A DNA stretch of 64,000 bases from Brachionus koreanus (lineage: Eukaryota; Rotifera; Eurotatoria; Ploima; Brachionidae). Location: contig PJRA01000263.1 of the NCBI GenBank assembly GCA_016987375.1, positions 4,252,958 through 4,316,957 on the forward strand, read 5' to 3'. The position numbers and the translations under genes were made by a program. The stretch's first letter is position 1, and each line of letters opens with the position of its first letter. Below, in pieces: positions 34,401-49,400 of the stretch. Below the pieces are notes generated by a model. That model ran no database searches, was not told the DNA's origin, and worked only from the letters and a program-made list of their open reading frames with translations.

Positions 34401-37400
34401 CGTGCACTAAAACCTAAAAATCAAAAGTTATCCAATCCACGATCTCACTATTTTGATAATTTTGATAATAAACTTGAGTTCGCCTTTATTTTTTACATTT
34501 TTGCGCTTAACTTTTCACAACTGAAACTTGAATGCTTTGGCTCAGAAGACATCATTTTCATTTTCTTATTCAATTTTATTTTTATTTAATTATTTGTTTA
34601 TCTGTAGCGAGCAAGTGCTCCTTCAGAATAAAATATTAAATTAATTAATAAAAAAAAGTAAAGCATATAAAAAATTTAAAAATCAAAAAAGTTTAGAAAG
34701 AAATTGTTTATTTTTCATGCATCAAATAGCCTTTAATAAATTATTTTAAGATTTTAGTTATAAGATATTTTTCAAAATTTAGTTTTTCGGTTGTGCTACT
34801 TTAAAGAGATTAATTACACACATTGATATTTAATTTTTGACTTCATCATTTATGAGAATACAAAACATTTTATTTACTTAAATCTAAAAAGAAATCACGA
34901 ATTTATAATTGAAATTTAATTTATAAAAGATTTGTGATTGTGAGGTATTTTTTGCAAATTATGAGGATGGCGAAAAGCGTCAACTGCCCATATTCGGTGG
35001 TCAAAAAGGACCAGAAATCGCTCGAAATCTAGCCGAAATAGAATTAACATTCAATCGACATTTACTAGAGCTGAGAAAAGTCAAATCAACAATTCTAGAT
35101 GTTAAAGCTACTTCATGGCACGAAGATTACAATAAATTCAGATCAGCTGTCAAAGAGATGGAAGTGATGGTCATTAATGTTATCAATTCTACATTTGATA
35201 CAATCACTTATGTAGAACAAGGTGTTGAAATTTTAGACGCCTTCATGCATCTAAGTGCAAGAGAATCAATTAGAAGAACAATTGATAAAAAAACTGTTGA
35301 CGTATATCAACTTTTTATCGAAGACCTGAATTCAGTAAAACGAGATATAACATCAAAAAATGTTGTTTTGGAAAATAAGCATCCGGATTATGCTGGTGCT
35401 GCAATGTGGGCCAAAGGTCTAAGAAGGAGAATCGAAAAACAAATGCTTATTCTCAATATGGCCCATTTTCTACCTTCGGCCGGAGTTGGAGATGAAGCAA
35501 GAGTCCAGTACAAACAGACTGCTCATGCACTTGATGAATTTATGAGAAAATGCTTCAATGAATGGACGTTTAGTCTTGAAAATGTAATTTTACTTCTTAA
35601 AATATATTTTTTTAGTTTAGATTATTTTTTTACAGGATCCACTTAAACTTTTGGAAGTTCCGTTGCTCAAAAAGAGTGTCGAAGCTGATGGAATGATCGA
35701 TGTGAATCTAAATAGTAGACTACTTAAACTAATAACAGAAATTCATTATTGGGAACGACTCGGATATGAAATTCCTCATTATTGCACAGATGCTTATGCT
35801 AAAAAACAGGAGATCACCAACACTCGTGATCATGTGCTAACACTTGTTCTTGATTATAACAGAATTATTGCTTCTCTAAAGCGCCAAGAGCGTGGTTTAT
35901 TCAAGGAAAGAATTAAAAATTTGGACAAAAGAATTCAGCCAGGATTCAATAAACTTACTTGGACTAAAACTCAACCAGCTGAGGAATTTATTTCCACTTG
36001 TCGTCGTCATACCAATGAGCTACAGACAATTGTAGACAAATATAAAGAATCACTTATTTTATGCTTTAGACAATCGAAAAAAATAAGCGAACTTTTGCTA
36101 GTGAGTGTTGATAATAAGAAAATATTTGAAAAATTGGACTTTGAAGAAGACCAAATTCGACATCGCAAGGCAGTATCGATAAAATTGTCCGAATTGTATG
36201 ACCATATTGAATACACTCTTAAATCAATTCATGAAATATTTAAAAAAGATGATTCAGAGGAAGTTAAACGTGAATGGAACAATTTAATTAGTAGAATGCA
36301 TGATATGGTTAAAGAAGCATTTAGACTAAATGTTAAAAATTCTCTTCTTGAATTGTCAAAAGCCATAAACGGCGATGGTAAAGCAACACCCAATTCTTTG
36401 TTCAAAGTAAGTGTTCTTTTAGAATCGTATGAGGAAAATGTTCCAACCCAATTTGGCTCCGATGAAAACTCCACTATGGTCACAAAATACAGAGTTAATT
36501 TTAGTCCAACATTAGAACAACTGGCTCACTTGGTAAATTCAATTGGTCAATATCATTTGACCGACTCGATATCAAGTATCACTAAATCAAAGCATGACGT
36601 TTTTCCAAAAGACGAATCGCCTATTTATTTGCTTATAAATCGTGATGAAGAAAAAATTAAAATTGAACAGCAAATTGCCAAAGGCATGGAAGAAAATGCT
36701 AAATTGCTCGAACAATATTTGCTCACATGGAATAACTTTAGGGAAATTTGGGAGATAAATAAAGACATTTTTTTGCTTAGATACGAGCAACGTAATCCTA
36801 TGGTATCGCTATTTGACGGCGACATAGCTCGTTACACTGAAGTCGAAAATATTATTCAAATTCAGGAAACTATACAGACCATACAATTCATTTTGTTGGA
36901 TTGTTCACCGCTAAAATACAGCCTACTTGGACACTGCCAAGAGTGGCAGAATCGTTTGACTGCATTGCTATTGAAGTTGGCCACTCAGTCTCTGAATAAG
37001 CTCATACAATACTTTGAAGAAAACAGCAAAAAAGTATTAGTTCCACCAGAAACTCATTACGATCTTGATACAAGTTATAAATTGTTGGAGTCGCTACAAA
37101 ACAACATACCTAATATTCAAGAGCAAATTGCTCCTTTAGATGAACAATTTAAGGTTTTGGTTAAATATGAAGTTGCCATTCCAAATGAGGTAATTATAAA
37201 GTTTATTTATTGTTAGATGATGTTGAGCAGATTGGATTAGAAAGAGTTATTTTTCAAAAAATTTTAAAAGTTTCTTAAATGAAAAATTTAATGCAGATAA
37301 ATGTTTTCATGTGAAGCATAAAATTTTAAACCATATTTAACTATAATGCACAATTTGGCATTTAGAAATCGTTTGCAGACATAAAAAGTTTTGTTAAGTT

Positions 37401-40400
37401 ACCCAATTTTAAAAAATTTTGAAAAAATGTGGAAAAAATTCTTTAAAAAGTACTTCTTTTTTTTTAAACTACACAAGAATCAAACAAATCCCTATCAAGA
37501 ATTGTGACGAATTATTTAATCTATATTTATTTTCGATAATTTGTATAATTTTTTTAATGTAATTTCTAAGAGAAGAAAGACTTTTAAAAGACTTAAGTTT
37601 TTGATTTGAGGCACTATATAAAAATAAAAACGGGGTTTAAAAACTTTAAAAATGCAGCTAAAACTATAAAATCCAATGCTATCAGTCATTGTGAAATTTC
37701 ATACATTGCGATTTATTTTCAATATTTTTATATTGAGTGAAATTTTGCAGAATTTGCACAGATTTGTATGAAATTTCCCAATTTCGTTCTATCAAAAAAG
37801 CGAAATCAATAGGTATTCATTTAAAAATTTTTTAAATATTAATAGAATAGCTATTTTTATTGATTCTAAACATTAAAAAAAATATTAAAAATATTTTTAA
37901 TAAAAAGACAAGCGTCTTGCACAAATCTCTTGAGTCCAAATTCGACGATTTCAAGCAGACTCTTTTGGATGCTGATGAAATGTTGAAAAAATTCAAAGAC
38001 CGCTTCAAAACAAAATTACTGCAACAATCAGAAGATTTTAAAAAAAATGTCGGTGATTTGGTCAATGACTTTAGAACTAAAGGCCCTTTTTCATCAGATT
38101 TAAAACCAGACGAAGCTTTATCTATGATAGAAGAAATGAAACAAAAATTAGCTAAACTCAAAGAGGAAGAGCAAGAGCTTAGACGTGGCCTAGGAATTTT
38201 CAGGATTGATCATCCGTTTTCAAAAGAAATTCAAAATCTGGAAAAGGATATCGAGGCTCTTGAACAAGTATGGCTTTTGGCTAAAGCATGGGATGAAAGT
38301 TATAATGGATGGAAAACTACAATTTTCAAAACTCTTGAAACAAAGGATATGGACGATTATGCCCAGTCTGAGTTCAAAAAATTGGTGAAAATGTCTCGTG
38401 ATTTAAGAGAAAAAAATTGGGAAATAGTTGAAATTACTAAAACTAAAGTGGATAGGTTTAGACGTACAATGCCTTTGGTCAACGATTTGCACAATAAAGC
38501 GATGAGAAATAGACATTGGAACCAAATTAAAGAAGAATCAAACAAACAATTTGATGAAAATGGCAATGAATTTACCTTAGAAGCTATAATAGATTTACAT
38601 TTTGAAGAAAATTCTGCTCTTATTAATGAAGTATCCGAGGCAGCATCTAAAGAGTTCGACATTGAAAAGGTAATCTGTCATAATTAAATCAAATTTGAAA
38701 AATATTTAAAATTAAATTCAAACAGGGATTGAAAGCAATCAATGAAAAATGGGAAATCACATTATTTGAAACGGCACCTCATAAGGATAAAGGCCATTTT
38801 AAAATAAAGTAAAAAAAATAATTATAATTTTTTTTTTTAATCTAAAAAAATTATTCTAGATCTACAGAGGATGTTATGAAAGCAGTGGAGGATGATCAAG
38901 TTATGTTGTCTACATATAAAGCTTCGCGATTTGTTAAACCTTTTATTCGCGAAGTAGACAAATGGGAACGGGATATTTCCCGTATACTAGAAGTAACCGA
39001 AGCGTTGCTTACTGTTCAACGACAATGGCTTTATTTGGAGAATATATTCGCTGGTGAAGATATTCGAACTCAACTATCCAAAGAAACAGTTGAATTTGAA
39101 TATTTGAATAATTCATGGAAAACAATTATGGTGCGCATAAACAAAGATCCAAATGCTTACAGATCTACACATTATGAAGGTTTAGACAAGCAATTGAACG
39201 AAATGAACGCAAAATTAGAGGGAATACAAAAATCTCTTGACGAATATTTAGAAACCAAGAAAGTCATCTTTCCAAGATTCTATTTCATTTCTAATGATCA
39301 ACTATTGGAAATCCTTGGCCAATCTAAAAATCCACCAGCAGTTCAAAAGCATTTGAAAAATCTATTTGATAATATTAAATCATTAAAGCTTCAAAAAGCT
39401 ACTATGGCATCCAAAACCGAAGCGTTGAGCATGTTTTCTCAAGACGGAGAAGAAGTTCCGTTTACTGGTGCATTGTTTCTTGAAGGCCCGGTTGAATCTT
39501 GGTTGTGTGACGTAGAAGTCACTATGAGAACCACTTTGAAAGATTTGTTAAGACAGTGTAAAGCTGCATTGAAAAAAAATCTTAGCAAGAGAGACAAATG
39601 GTTGAAAGAGTGGCCTGGTCAATTGTGCATTACAGCTAGTCAAATGCAATGGACTGCTGATTGCACGCGAGCTTTGCAGCAAGTCAAGGCAAGAGGAGAC
39701 AAAAAACCACTTAAAAGTCTTAAAAAAAAGCAATCGCATATGCTAAACAAATTTTCAGAAATTATTCGAGGTAATCTAACAAAAATGTTGCGTTCCAAAA
39801 TTGTAGCCTTGGTCACTATTGAAATTCATGCTAGAGATGTGATTGAAAAATTGGCTAAATCAAATTGTAATGATATAAATGGTTTCGAGTGGCTGATGCA
39901 GCTAAGAGTCTATTGGGATAGAGAACAAGATGACTGTTTTGTAAAACAAACCACAACTGAATTTCGATATGGATATGAATATATCGGAAATTCAGGACGT
40001 CTAGTTATCACTCCACTTACTGATCGCTGTTACATGACATTGACTACAGCTCTTCAAAACTGCCGAGGTGGCTCTCCAAAGGGTCCTGCAGGTACTGGAA
40101 AAACTGAAACAGTAAAAGATTTAGGAAAATCACTCGCCATTTGGGTAATTGTTATTAACTGTTCCGAGGGTCTTGACTATCAGTCTATGGGACGGTATTT
40201 CTCTGGTCTAGCACAAGTAAGTTCACATTTCAACTGATGTACATCAAAATTACTTTAAATTTTGTTGGCTTTGTAGATTTTATTTAGAATTTAATAGAAA
40301 AAATTTACTTTCTTATACGTTTAATTAAACTTCATTTAAAATTTTTAGAATTAAGCATTATCCTACAAAAATTTTAAGCTTCAAATATTTTAAAGCTTTT

Positions 40401-43400
40401 TTCTCACTAAAATCAAAATTTGAGTACTACATTAAAAATTTAATTAAAAAACAAATAATTTAAAATTTTAGTTGCATCTTTGGTTTTTGATCAATTTCTT
40501 TTATTAAATTTAACTTTAAAATACATTTAATGAATTTGTGTTAACTAAATTTTTCATTAACTAACGATTTCTTTCAAAATATTGGTAAAGCAAGCAGTAG
40601 TAAAAGTAGCAGCAATAGTAGTTTTTTAACTAGCACCAACACGAACATTTAAGTTAACTTAGATGAGTAATAGTTTAGTTATCAATTAATTAAAAGTGTC
40701 AATTATTTATTACTTCATTTTTTAATTTATTTATTTTGTTGAATCATACCAAATAATGTTAATTATTTTTATATTATTTAAATTTTATCTGTAATTGTCT
40801 CTTTTTTTTATAAAAAAGTTATTTAGCTATAACTTAAGTCCAATATTATTTATTTTATCAGTAATATATTAAAACTTGTCAGAAAATTTATTGAAACTCT
40901 TTTCTTTTTACAATGTAAAATACTATATTTTTTCTTATAAGATTTTTTTTATTTTATTCAACTGTAATATTAAAATTTAAGAAAAGCTAACAAAAATAGA
41001 CTTTTATAAATTAAAAATTAAAAAAAACAAAATAAATTTTCTTTTTTTTAAGACTGGTGCTTGGGGATGTTTTGACGAATTTAATCGTATAAATATTGAA
41101 GTATTGTCAGTAGTAGCGCAACAAATTTTGTCCATAATTGAAGCTTTACAAAGCAAGGCAGATAGAGTAATTATTGAAAAGAACGAGGTTAACTTGGTAA
41201 GATCATGTGGAATATTTATAACTATGAATCCAGGCTATGCAGGCCGAACCGAATTACCCGACAATTTAAAGTCAATGTTTCGTCCAATATCTATGGTTGT
41301 TCCGGATTCGAATTATATTGCTGAAATTCTACTTTTTGGCGAAGGCTTTACCAATACTAGAGTATTGGCGAAAAAAGTTTACACTTTGTATCAATTATCC
41401 ATACAACAGTTATCTAAACAGGATCACTATGACTTTGGTCTAAGAGGCTTGACCAGTGTGTTGAGACACGCAGGTCGAAAAAAGCGAGCAAATCCAACAA
41501 TGAGTGATGAAGAAATTCTCTTGTTGGCTATGAAAGATATGAACATACCTAAAATGACCGCTGTTGATTTGCCACTTTTCAACGCAATTGTATCTGACTT
41601 ATTCCCCGGAGTTGAAGCTCCTCCCATCGATTACTCAAGATTCAAAAAAGCTATTCAAGAAGAGCTCATAGAAGATAATCTTCAAGTTAATTTTAGCACA
41701 ATGAACAAAGTAATTCAATTGTATGAGACAAAAAATTCGCGTCACTCAGTCATGTTGGTTGGAAAAACACAATCGGGAAAGACTGTGACATGGAAAACTC
41801 TAAAACAAACTCTAACTAGATTGAACCGAGAGGGTGAACAAGGCTATCAAAAAGCACAAGAGTACACTATAAATCCGAAAGCCGTAACACTTGGTGAATT
41901 ATATGGTGAATTTGATTTGAGTACTAACGAATGGCAAGATGGCATACTTTCGTCTGTTATGAGAAATTGTTGCGGAGATGAAAAACCAGACGAGAAATGG
42001 ATATTTTTTGACTCACCAGTAGATGCCGTATGGATTGAGAGTATGAACTCAGTTATGGATGACAACAAAATTTTGACTTTGATCAACAGTGAACGTATTA
42101 GCATGCCAGAACAAGTGTCACTTTTGTTCGAAACCGAGGATCTCGCAGTTGCTTCACCAGCCACAGTATCTCGTTGCGGTATTGTATACTGTGATTATTT
42201 AGATTTGGGTTGGCAGCCTCATATAGAATCATGGATTAATGGCAAAAAAGATAAACAACTCCAAGAAGAGCTTAAAAATTTGGTCAATAAATACATTAAG
42301 CCAATTTTAGATTTCAAACAGATTAATTGTAAAGAACTTATTCCCATTGCTGAATTAAATGGTATTAAATCAATGTGCAATCTATTTGATGCGTTTGGTA
42401 CTAAAGAAAACGGCATTGATTCACAGGGCGAAGAGTATTTTTCGAGAATGTGCGAAATGTGGTTTTTGTTTTGTATCATTTGGTCGATTGGTGCTTCGGT
42501 AGATGAAGATGGACGCAAAAAATTGGATGCCTATATCCGTGAATTGGAAGGAACTTTTCCCAATAAGGACAGTGTTTATGAGTATTATGTAGATACAAAA
42601 CAAAGAACATGGGTGCAATGGGAGGAAAAATTGCGCTCAGGATGGAAATACAATCCAGAAATACCATTTTATAAAATAATTGTGCCTACTGTTGACACAG
42701 TACGTTATGAATATTTGGTTTCAGGTTTGGTAAAAAAACAACACCCAGTGCTTTTGACTGGCCCTGTTGGTACTGGTAAGACTTCGGTGGCACAGTCAGT
42801 TCTTAACGATTTGGATTCATTGGAGTATGGTGTACTTATAATCAACATTTCAGCCCAGACTTCTTCTATAGATGTCCAAGAGATTATTGAATCTAAAGTT
42901 GAGAAAAGAACAAAAGGAGTTTATGTTCCCTTGGGAGGAAAGAAATTGCTGACTTTTGTCGATGATTTTAATATGCCTGCAAAAGACGAATACGGTTCTC
43001 AACCACCACTAGAGCTAATTCGTCAATGGTTAGATTTTGGTTTTTGGTATGATCGAAAAAAACAGACTACTAAACACATAAAAGATGTGTTTTTGATGGC
43101 CGCTATGGGTCCACCAGGAGGCGGTCGCACAGTCATTTCAAGAAGGTTACAAAGTAGATTTAATCTTTTGAATATGACTTTCCCACAAGAAAATGAAATT
43201 GTTCGCATATTTGGCTCAATGATCAATCAAAAATTACAAGAGTTTGACGACGAATTCAAGCCGCTGGGAGACTTGGCTACTAAAGCTACTATTCAAGTCT
43301 ATGAATCTGTGGTTCAAAAATTTTTGCCAACACCAACTAAAATTCATTATTTATTCAATTTGAGAGATATATCTAAAATCTTCCAAGGTTTGTTAAGATG

Positions 43401-46400
43401 CGATAAACGATTGCATTCGAATAAGCAAACTTTGGTCAGACTATGGATTCATGAGTGTTTTAGAGTATTTGCAGATCGCTTGGTTGATGATAAGGATAGA
43501 GAAACTTTTATTGGAATTCTAAGCGAGAATTTAGGAAGCTATTTTGACCAAACGTTTCACAATATCTGCCCAAATAAACAGCCACCAATTTTTGGTAAAT
43601 TTGATATTTCGTTTTCAAATAGTTATTATTAAAAAATAATTATTATTTTTTTCAAGCTGATTTTATGAATCCTGATCAAATTTATGAAGATATTGTAGAA
43701 TTTCCCAAACTTAAAAATCAAATGGAAAAGAATCTAATTGATTATAATGAATATCCAGGCCAAATTCCAATTGATATTGTACTATTTAGAGAAGCCATTG
43801 AACATGGTAAGATTTAATTTTATTCTAATATGGTATTACCGTCAGCGGTGGTCACTGGACCGACAAAAAATGGTGTTGGCCGTTTTAATGGCCTCTGTAC
43901 ACAAAAAAACTTAAAAAAAATTTAATAGATAAAAAAATTGAATATAAAAACTAACAATTAAATTTAGAAAAAAAATTTCAACCCCCATGACCATCAATAC
44001 GACCAAATCCAATTTTAGGCGGTCTGGTGACCGCCGCTTACCGTACCAAACACTAGTATTTAAATTCGAGAATCACTTAGAAAAACCTTTGATTACTATA
44101 TTTTCATTATTTCATAGTCACTGACCTTATTTTTCACCGATTTCATCTGAAATTAATAAAATAAAGTATAATTAGAAAAAAATTTAATTCTTTAAGACTG
44201 AGGAAAACTTATGATTGAAAATATTTTGAAATTTGATACTTTTTTCCAAAATTTCAAATCATAATATTAATTTATGATCTTACATAAAAAAATTTAATTT
44301 ATAATCTAACAATAACATATCTTTGATTTTAAAAAGTTTAAAAGTTAAATTATATAATAAAATAAGTTAAAAAGTAATAATAACTTGATTTCTTAAAAAA
44401 ATAATTAATCATGGTCATAAGGTGATTTTGTGAGTTTTTATACAGATAATGAGAAAAAATAGATTAAAATTTTTTTAACTAATATTATAGTCTTTGCACC
44501 AAAAAAATTACAGTTTTTTGCATCCTTTTCTGTTATGTTTTATAAATTTCTCAAATCCCTTTAAATCAATCATTTATAAAAAATAAAAAAAAAAAAATCA
44601 AAAATAAAAAAAATCAATCATTTATAAATTTTTTTTCTACTAATATTATTCTACGGATACTAAGTTATACAATTTTACAAAAATTTTTATGACTTTTGAT
44701 GTTAATAATGAAAATAAAGAATTATTCATTAAATAATTGTCTCATGTTAAAATATTTTTTTTTTAAAATAAAAAAGAAGAAATTTTTTTTTCTTTATTTA
44801 AATTATTTCTCAAGTATGTCGAATTGTGAGAGTTATTCGTCAGCCAAGAGGAAATATGCTACTAATTGGTATTGGAGGAAGTGGTCGTCAAAGTTTATCG
44901 AAACTAGCCTCATTTATTTGCATGTATTCACACTTTCAAATCGAAGTTTCGAAGAATTACAAGCGAGCCGAATTTAGAGAAGGTAATTTGACAATATTTT
45001 CTCTTCATTAAGTCAAACAAGTCTAAATTATATTTTTTAGATTTAAAAAGACTTTATAGTCAAGCTGGTGTCAACAATAAGGAGACAACATTTATATTCG
45101 TCGATACTCAAGTTGTAGAAGAAACATTCCTTGAGGATATAAACAATATTCTTAGTAGTGGCGAAGTTCCGAATTTGTTCAAAAATGATGAGATAGAAGA
45201 AATAAAGAATAATATGCTTAAAGAGGCTAAAAAGCACGGAATAGAGGAAAACAATCAAGCAATTTATAATTTTTTGCTCGATCGAGTCAAAGCTAACCTT
45301 CATGTTATTGTTTGTATGAGTCCAGTTGGTGAACCTTTCCGAAACCGAATTCGTATGTATCCAGCCTTGGTAAACAATACCACAATTGATATGTTCCATG
45401 AATGGAATCAAGAAGCTTTGCTTGAAGTAGGCGAAAGATACTTGTCTAATGTAAATCTTGAAGGAGCGGAGCAGGTATGCAAAAAAACTTCACTAATAAA
45501 AACATTAATATCAAAATTGATTTAATTTTAAAATTTGAATAATTTTTTTAATTTTAGGAAAATTTCGAAGAGGTATATAAATATTCTGAATGTTGTATTT
45601 ATTTAATAGAACCGTCACTTCAAAAACGTTTTAGCGAAATTAAATAAAAAATAAAGCTCTTTAAGTTAAGATTTATCAAAATATATTTTATTTGAATAAT
45701 ATTTTGATTAAATATGATTTCGTAGAGTTAAAAAAAAAATTTAATAAAGCTAAAACGTTTACCAATATTAAACAAAAAAATTTAAGTCAAGTTTTCACTC
45801 AATTTTTAAAATTAACTTTAATAAAATATCCACAATTATTTATTAGTCCAGAAAATATTTTAAAAATTTTTTACAATTATTTGTTCACATTCATTGTATA
45901 TCACCTTAGCTAATTTTCAATTTTATCACGAAACGATTAATTAATAATTTTTTTTTCAAGTGTCGTCCAAATATTGCCCAAATGTTTTCCACAATGCATA
46001 AATCAGTTAGTGATCAATCGAAAAAAATGTTTGAAGAACTTAGACGAAGAAATTATGTTACCCCAACCAACTTTTTGGAATTAACATCAGGATACAAAAC
46101 GTATATTAAAATTTAAAAAAAAAAAATTTTTAGATGTATAATTTTTAATTTTTTATAGCCTTTTGTATGAAAAGCGTAAAGAACTTGGAGATTCAGTGAA
46201 TAAATTGACTAGTGGTTTGTCTAAAATAATTGAAACTCGTGAAAAAGTCGAACAAATGACAGTGACACTTGAAGAGAATAAAGCCAAGGCTGCTAAATTT
46301 CAGAAAGAGTGTGAAGATTACTTGATTGTTTTGGTCGGTCAGAAACGAGAAGCTGACGAACAAGCCAAATCAGTAGCTGCCTTTCAAACCAAAATTCAAG

Positions 46401-49400
46401 AAGAAGAAGCAAAATGCTTGCTAATTGCTGAGGCTGCTCAAAAAGACTTGGACGAAGCAATGCCTGCATTGAACGAAGCTATTAAGTCTTTAGATGCACT
46501 CAAAAAGGGCGATATTGCCGAAGTTAAAGCTTATGGCAGGCCGCCTGACTTGGTTGAAATTGTCATGGAGGCAGTAATGGTTCTAAAGCAATGTGAACCA
46601 AACTGGCCTGAGGCTAAACGTCAGCTTAATGATCCAAATTTTATCGCCTCTTTAAAAGAATTCGATAGAGACAATATTCCTGATAAAGTTTTAAAACGAA
46701 TTAATAAATATACATCTGATCCGGATTTTCAACCGGAAAAAGTTGGCAGCGTATCATTTGCCGCTAAATCATTGTGCATGTGGGTCAGAGCCATGGAAAT
46801 GTATGGCCAAATTTTCAGAGTTGTCCAGCCAAAAAGAGAGAGATATAATCAGGCAATGGCACAGCTAAAAGAAAAACAAGACGCCCTAGCGGATGCCAAA
46901 AAAAAATTAGAAGATGTATGTTTAGATTTAAAATTTTTTTATTTCTTTTATTTATTAACGGATTTTTTTTAGATTCAAAATCAAATAGAACAATTAAAGA
47001 AGCAATATGATGAAAAAATGATTCAAAAAGAAAAGCTTACCAAAGAAATAGAGTTCATGGAAATGATGTTGGACAGAGCAACTCGTTTGATATCAGGTTT
47101 AGCCGGAGAAAAAACGCGTTGGGAAGAAACTGTTGCTGATCTAGAAATTCAACTTGGCTACTTGCCAGGCGATTGTCTTTTAGCAGCAGGTTTCTTGTCT
47201 TACATGGGCCCATTTCTCTCTCAATACAGAGAGGAAATAATGGAAAAAATATGGCTTCCACAAGTTCGACGACTCAATATTCCTTGCAATCCAGAATTCA
47301 AGTTTTCTTCTTTCTTGTCCAGACCGACACAAGTTCGAGATTGGAATATTCAAGGTTTGCCAAGCGATTTGTTCAGTACTGAAAATGGTGTTATTGCAAC
47401 TAGGGGCTCGCGCTGGCCGCTCATGGTCGATCCTCAGGGACAAGCTATCAAATGGATTAAGAACATGGAAAGGAATCAAGGACTTATAATTTTTGATTTA
47501 CAAACTCCTAATTATATGAAACAGTTAGAATCGTGCATTAGAATGGGTATACCATGTCTGTGTCAAAACGTAAAAGAAGATCTTGATCCGTCGCTTAACC
47601 CTGTTTTGACAAAATCAGTTAAAAAACGAGGTGGTACTTGGTATCTAAAATTGGGCGACTCAGAAATCGAATACAATATGGGATTCAAGTTTTACATGAC
47701 CACTAAACTCAGCAATCCAAATTATTCGCCTGAAGTGTCTTCTAAAGTTAACATTATTAATTTTGCCGTCAAAGAACAAGGTCTTGAAGCACAGCTTCTA
47801 GGTATAGTGGTGAGACATGAAAGGGCTGATCTTGAAGAACAAAAAGACAAACTTGTCGTTTCAATTGCTACTGACAAAAATAAACTTGTCGAACTGGAGG
47901 ATCAGATTTTAAGGTAAAGCAAATTAAACTTGCCAAAGCTAAATGACAGTTGAAGGATTATTTTTAAATTTTTTTAAAAAAGAACTTTTTTTAAGAAAAA
48001 GCTTTTTCTATTATCTTTATTATCATGATTAGATATTAAAATTTGAAAATTTTATCTAGAAAATTTTATAATAATAATAGTTAATATTCTACGGTCAAAT
48101 TTAGTTTAACTAAATTATTCTTAATTTATTCTAAGCATCAATTTACTTATTTAAAATGTTTACATTCTCTCAACATAAGGTTTTGTGTAATTTAGTACAA
48201 TAGAATTTTTGGTCGACCAAATTTTGCCCTAATTTCAATTATTTAAACAAATTTTGAGTTTTAATTTTAATAAATTTTTTTTTTTGGGGGACCAAATTAA
48301 AAACCAAATATTGACTTATCAAAATTTGATCAACCAAGCGTTGATAGCTATATTCAGTATCACTAGTTAAAAAGAATCTAGTTTTTTTTGTTGTTTATTT
48401 TTTTATTTGATTAAAAAAAATGATTTAAAAAGTAATTTAATTTATTTTATCTGTTGGGAAAGAAAAATTTTTGGTGCTAAAAATTTTTTTGTTGATACCA
48501 AATTCTGATTTATTTGAAGATTAAAACATTTATACTCGTTTTTATTTAAAATTTTTTTATCAAAAATCAATTAAAAACTATCTTTTTTAAAATTGTCCAG
48601 TAATTATTCAATTTCTTAAAGAGCACTTAATTCTGAATTTTGTTGACTAAATTATTATAAATTAAATTTTTTCTTGTTTTTCATTTATTAAAAGTGGATA
48701 TAATTAATTTAATTATTTTCAAAGCTAAGAATCGGGATCAAGTGAGATTTCAGAACACATGTATTCTTTTAAAATTACATACATTTAACAATATTCAAAG
48801 CAAACATATAACTATAAATTAAGTTATTGCTCCATATTTCTAGTGCCACATACTATTCCTAATAAACAATTACTAAAAATTATTTCAAAATTTAATTATA
48901 TAAAAAAAATTACTGTATCAAATATTTTATCTAAATTTTATCTTATTCACTAGGCTATTGAATGAAACTAAAGGAAGTTTATTGGATAATGTGGAACTTG
49001 TGGATACACTGGAAGTATCTAAGCAAACATCTAAAGATGTAACAGAAGCTGTACAAAAAGCTGAACAAACTGAAATAAATATTGATGCTACTAGAGAAGT
49101 AACTTGTTTTTGTTTTAGCTTTCATAAAATACTATAATTTTATTAACTATTTTTTTAAAGAGCTATAGACCATGTGCCCAAAGAGCTGCTATTCTATTTT
49201 TTGTTCTTAATGATTTGGGAAAAGTTGATCCTATGTACCAATTTTCTCTCGATTCCTATATTACTCTCTTTAATATGTCGTTAGAGAAAAGTCAAAAGAG
49301 TTTAAAAGTAGAGGAACGAATTGAGATGCTAAATGAGTATCACACATTTGCAGTCTATCGTTCAACATGTCGAGCTTTGTTTGAAGCACATAAATTGTTA

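Larger units (their letters stand above)
31403..38808 (+). other. DNAH2: DNAH2 exons 1-11 (tail)
   Basis: Exons: 31403-31717, 31792-32161, 32220-32384, 32434-32672, 32723-32914, 32973-33110, 33163-33270, 34930-35583, 35636-37189, 37908-38669, 38726-38808. They encode the stem that binds intermediate and light chains and dimerises. Reading phases agree at every junction. Most introns are 48-74 bp; introns 7 (1659 bp) and 9 (718 bp) are longer. Splice sites were placed by frame, GT/AG and the expected family sequence. Confidence 0.88.
38860..47913 (+). other. DNAH2: DNAH2 exons 12-20 (linker, AAA1-AAA4, stalk)
   Basis: Exons: 38860-40216, 41053-43594, 43657-43806, 44815-44982, 45041-45474, 45558-45572, 45961-46100, 46159-46915, 46973-47913. 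Exon 12 ends inside AAA1, just after SGLAQ; exon 13 resumes TGAWGCFDEFNRI with its Walker B. Exon 13 also carries AAA2 and AAA3. Exon 15 holds the AAA4 P-loop. Exons 18-20 encode the stalk and microtubule-binding tip. Introns 12 (836 bp) and 14 (1008 bp) are long. Confidence 0.88.

Noticed and set aside
34332..34589. 85-codon ORF in DNAH2 intron 7
   Set aside because: It overlaps the flank of the inverted-repeat element and has no domain features; DNAH2 exons 7 and 8 join across it in phase.
37201..37280. Possible extra DNAH2 exon after a gttag site
   Set aside because: In the phase required by exon 9 it hits a stop after seven codons, and exon 9 joined to 37908 already gives the expected length and sequence.
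44696..44977. 93-codon ORF near DNAH2 exon 15
   Set aside because: It reads the exon in the wrong frame; the frame giving GIGGSGRQ (AAA4) is the right one.
45692..45913. 73-codon ORF in DNAH2 intron 17
   Set aside because: Lys/Phe/Asn-rich AT-driven frame in an intron, with no family match and no place in the dynein sequence.
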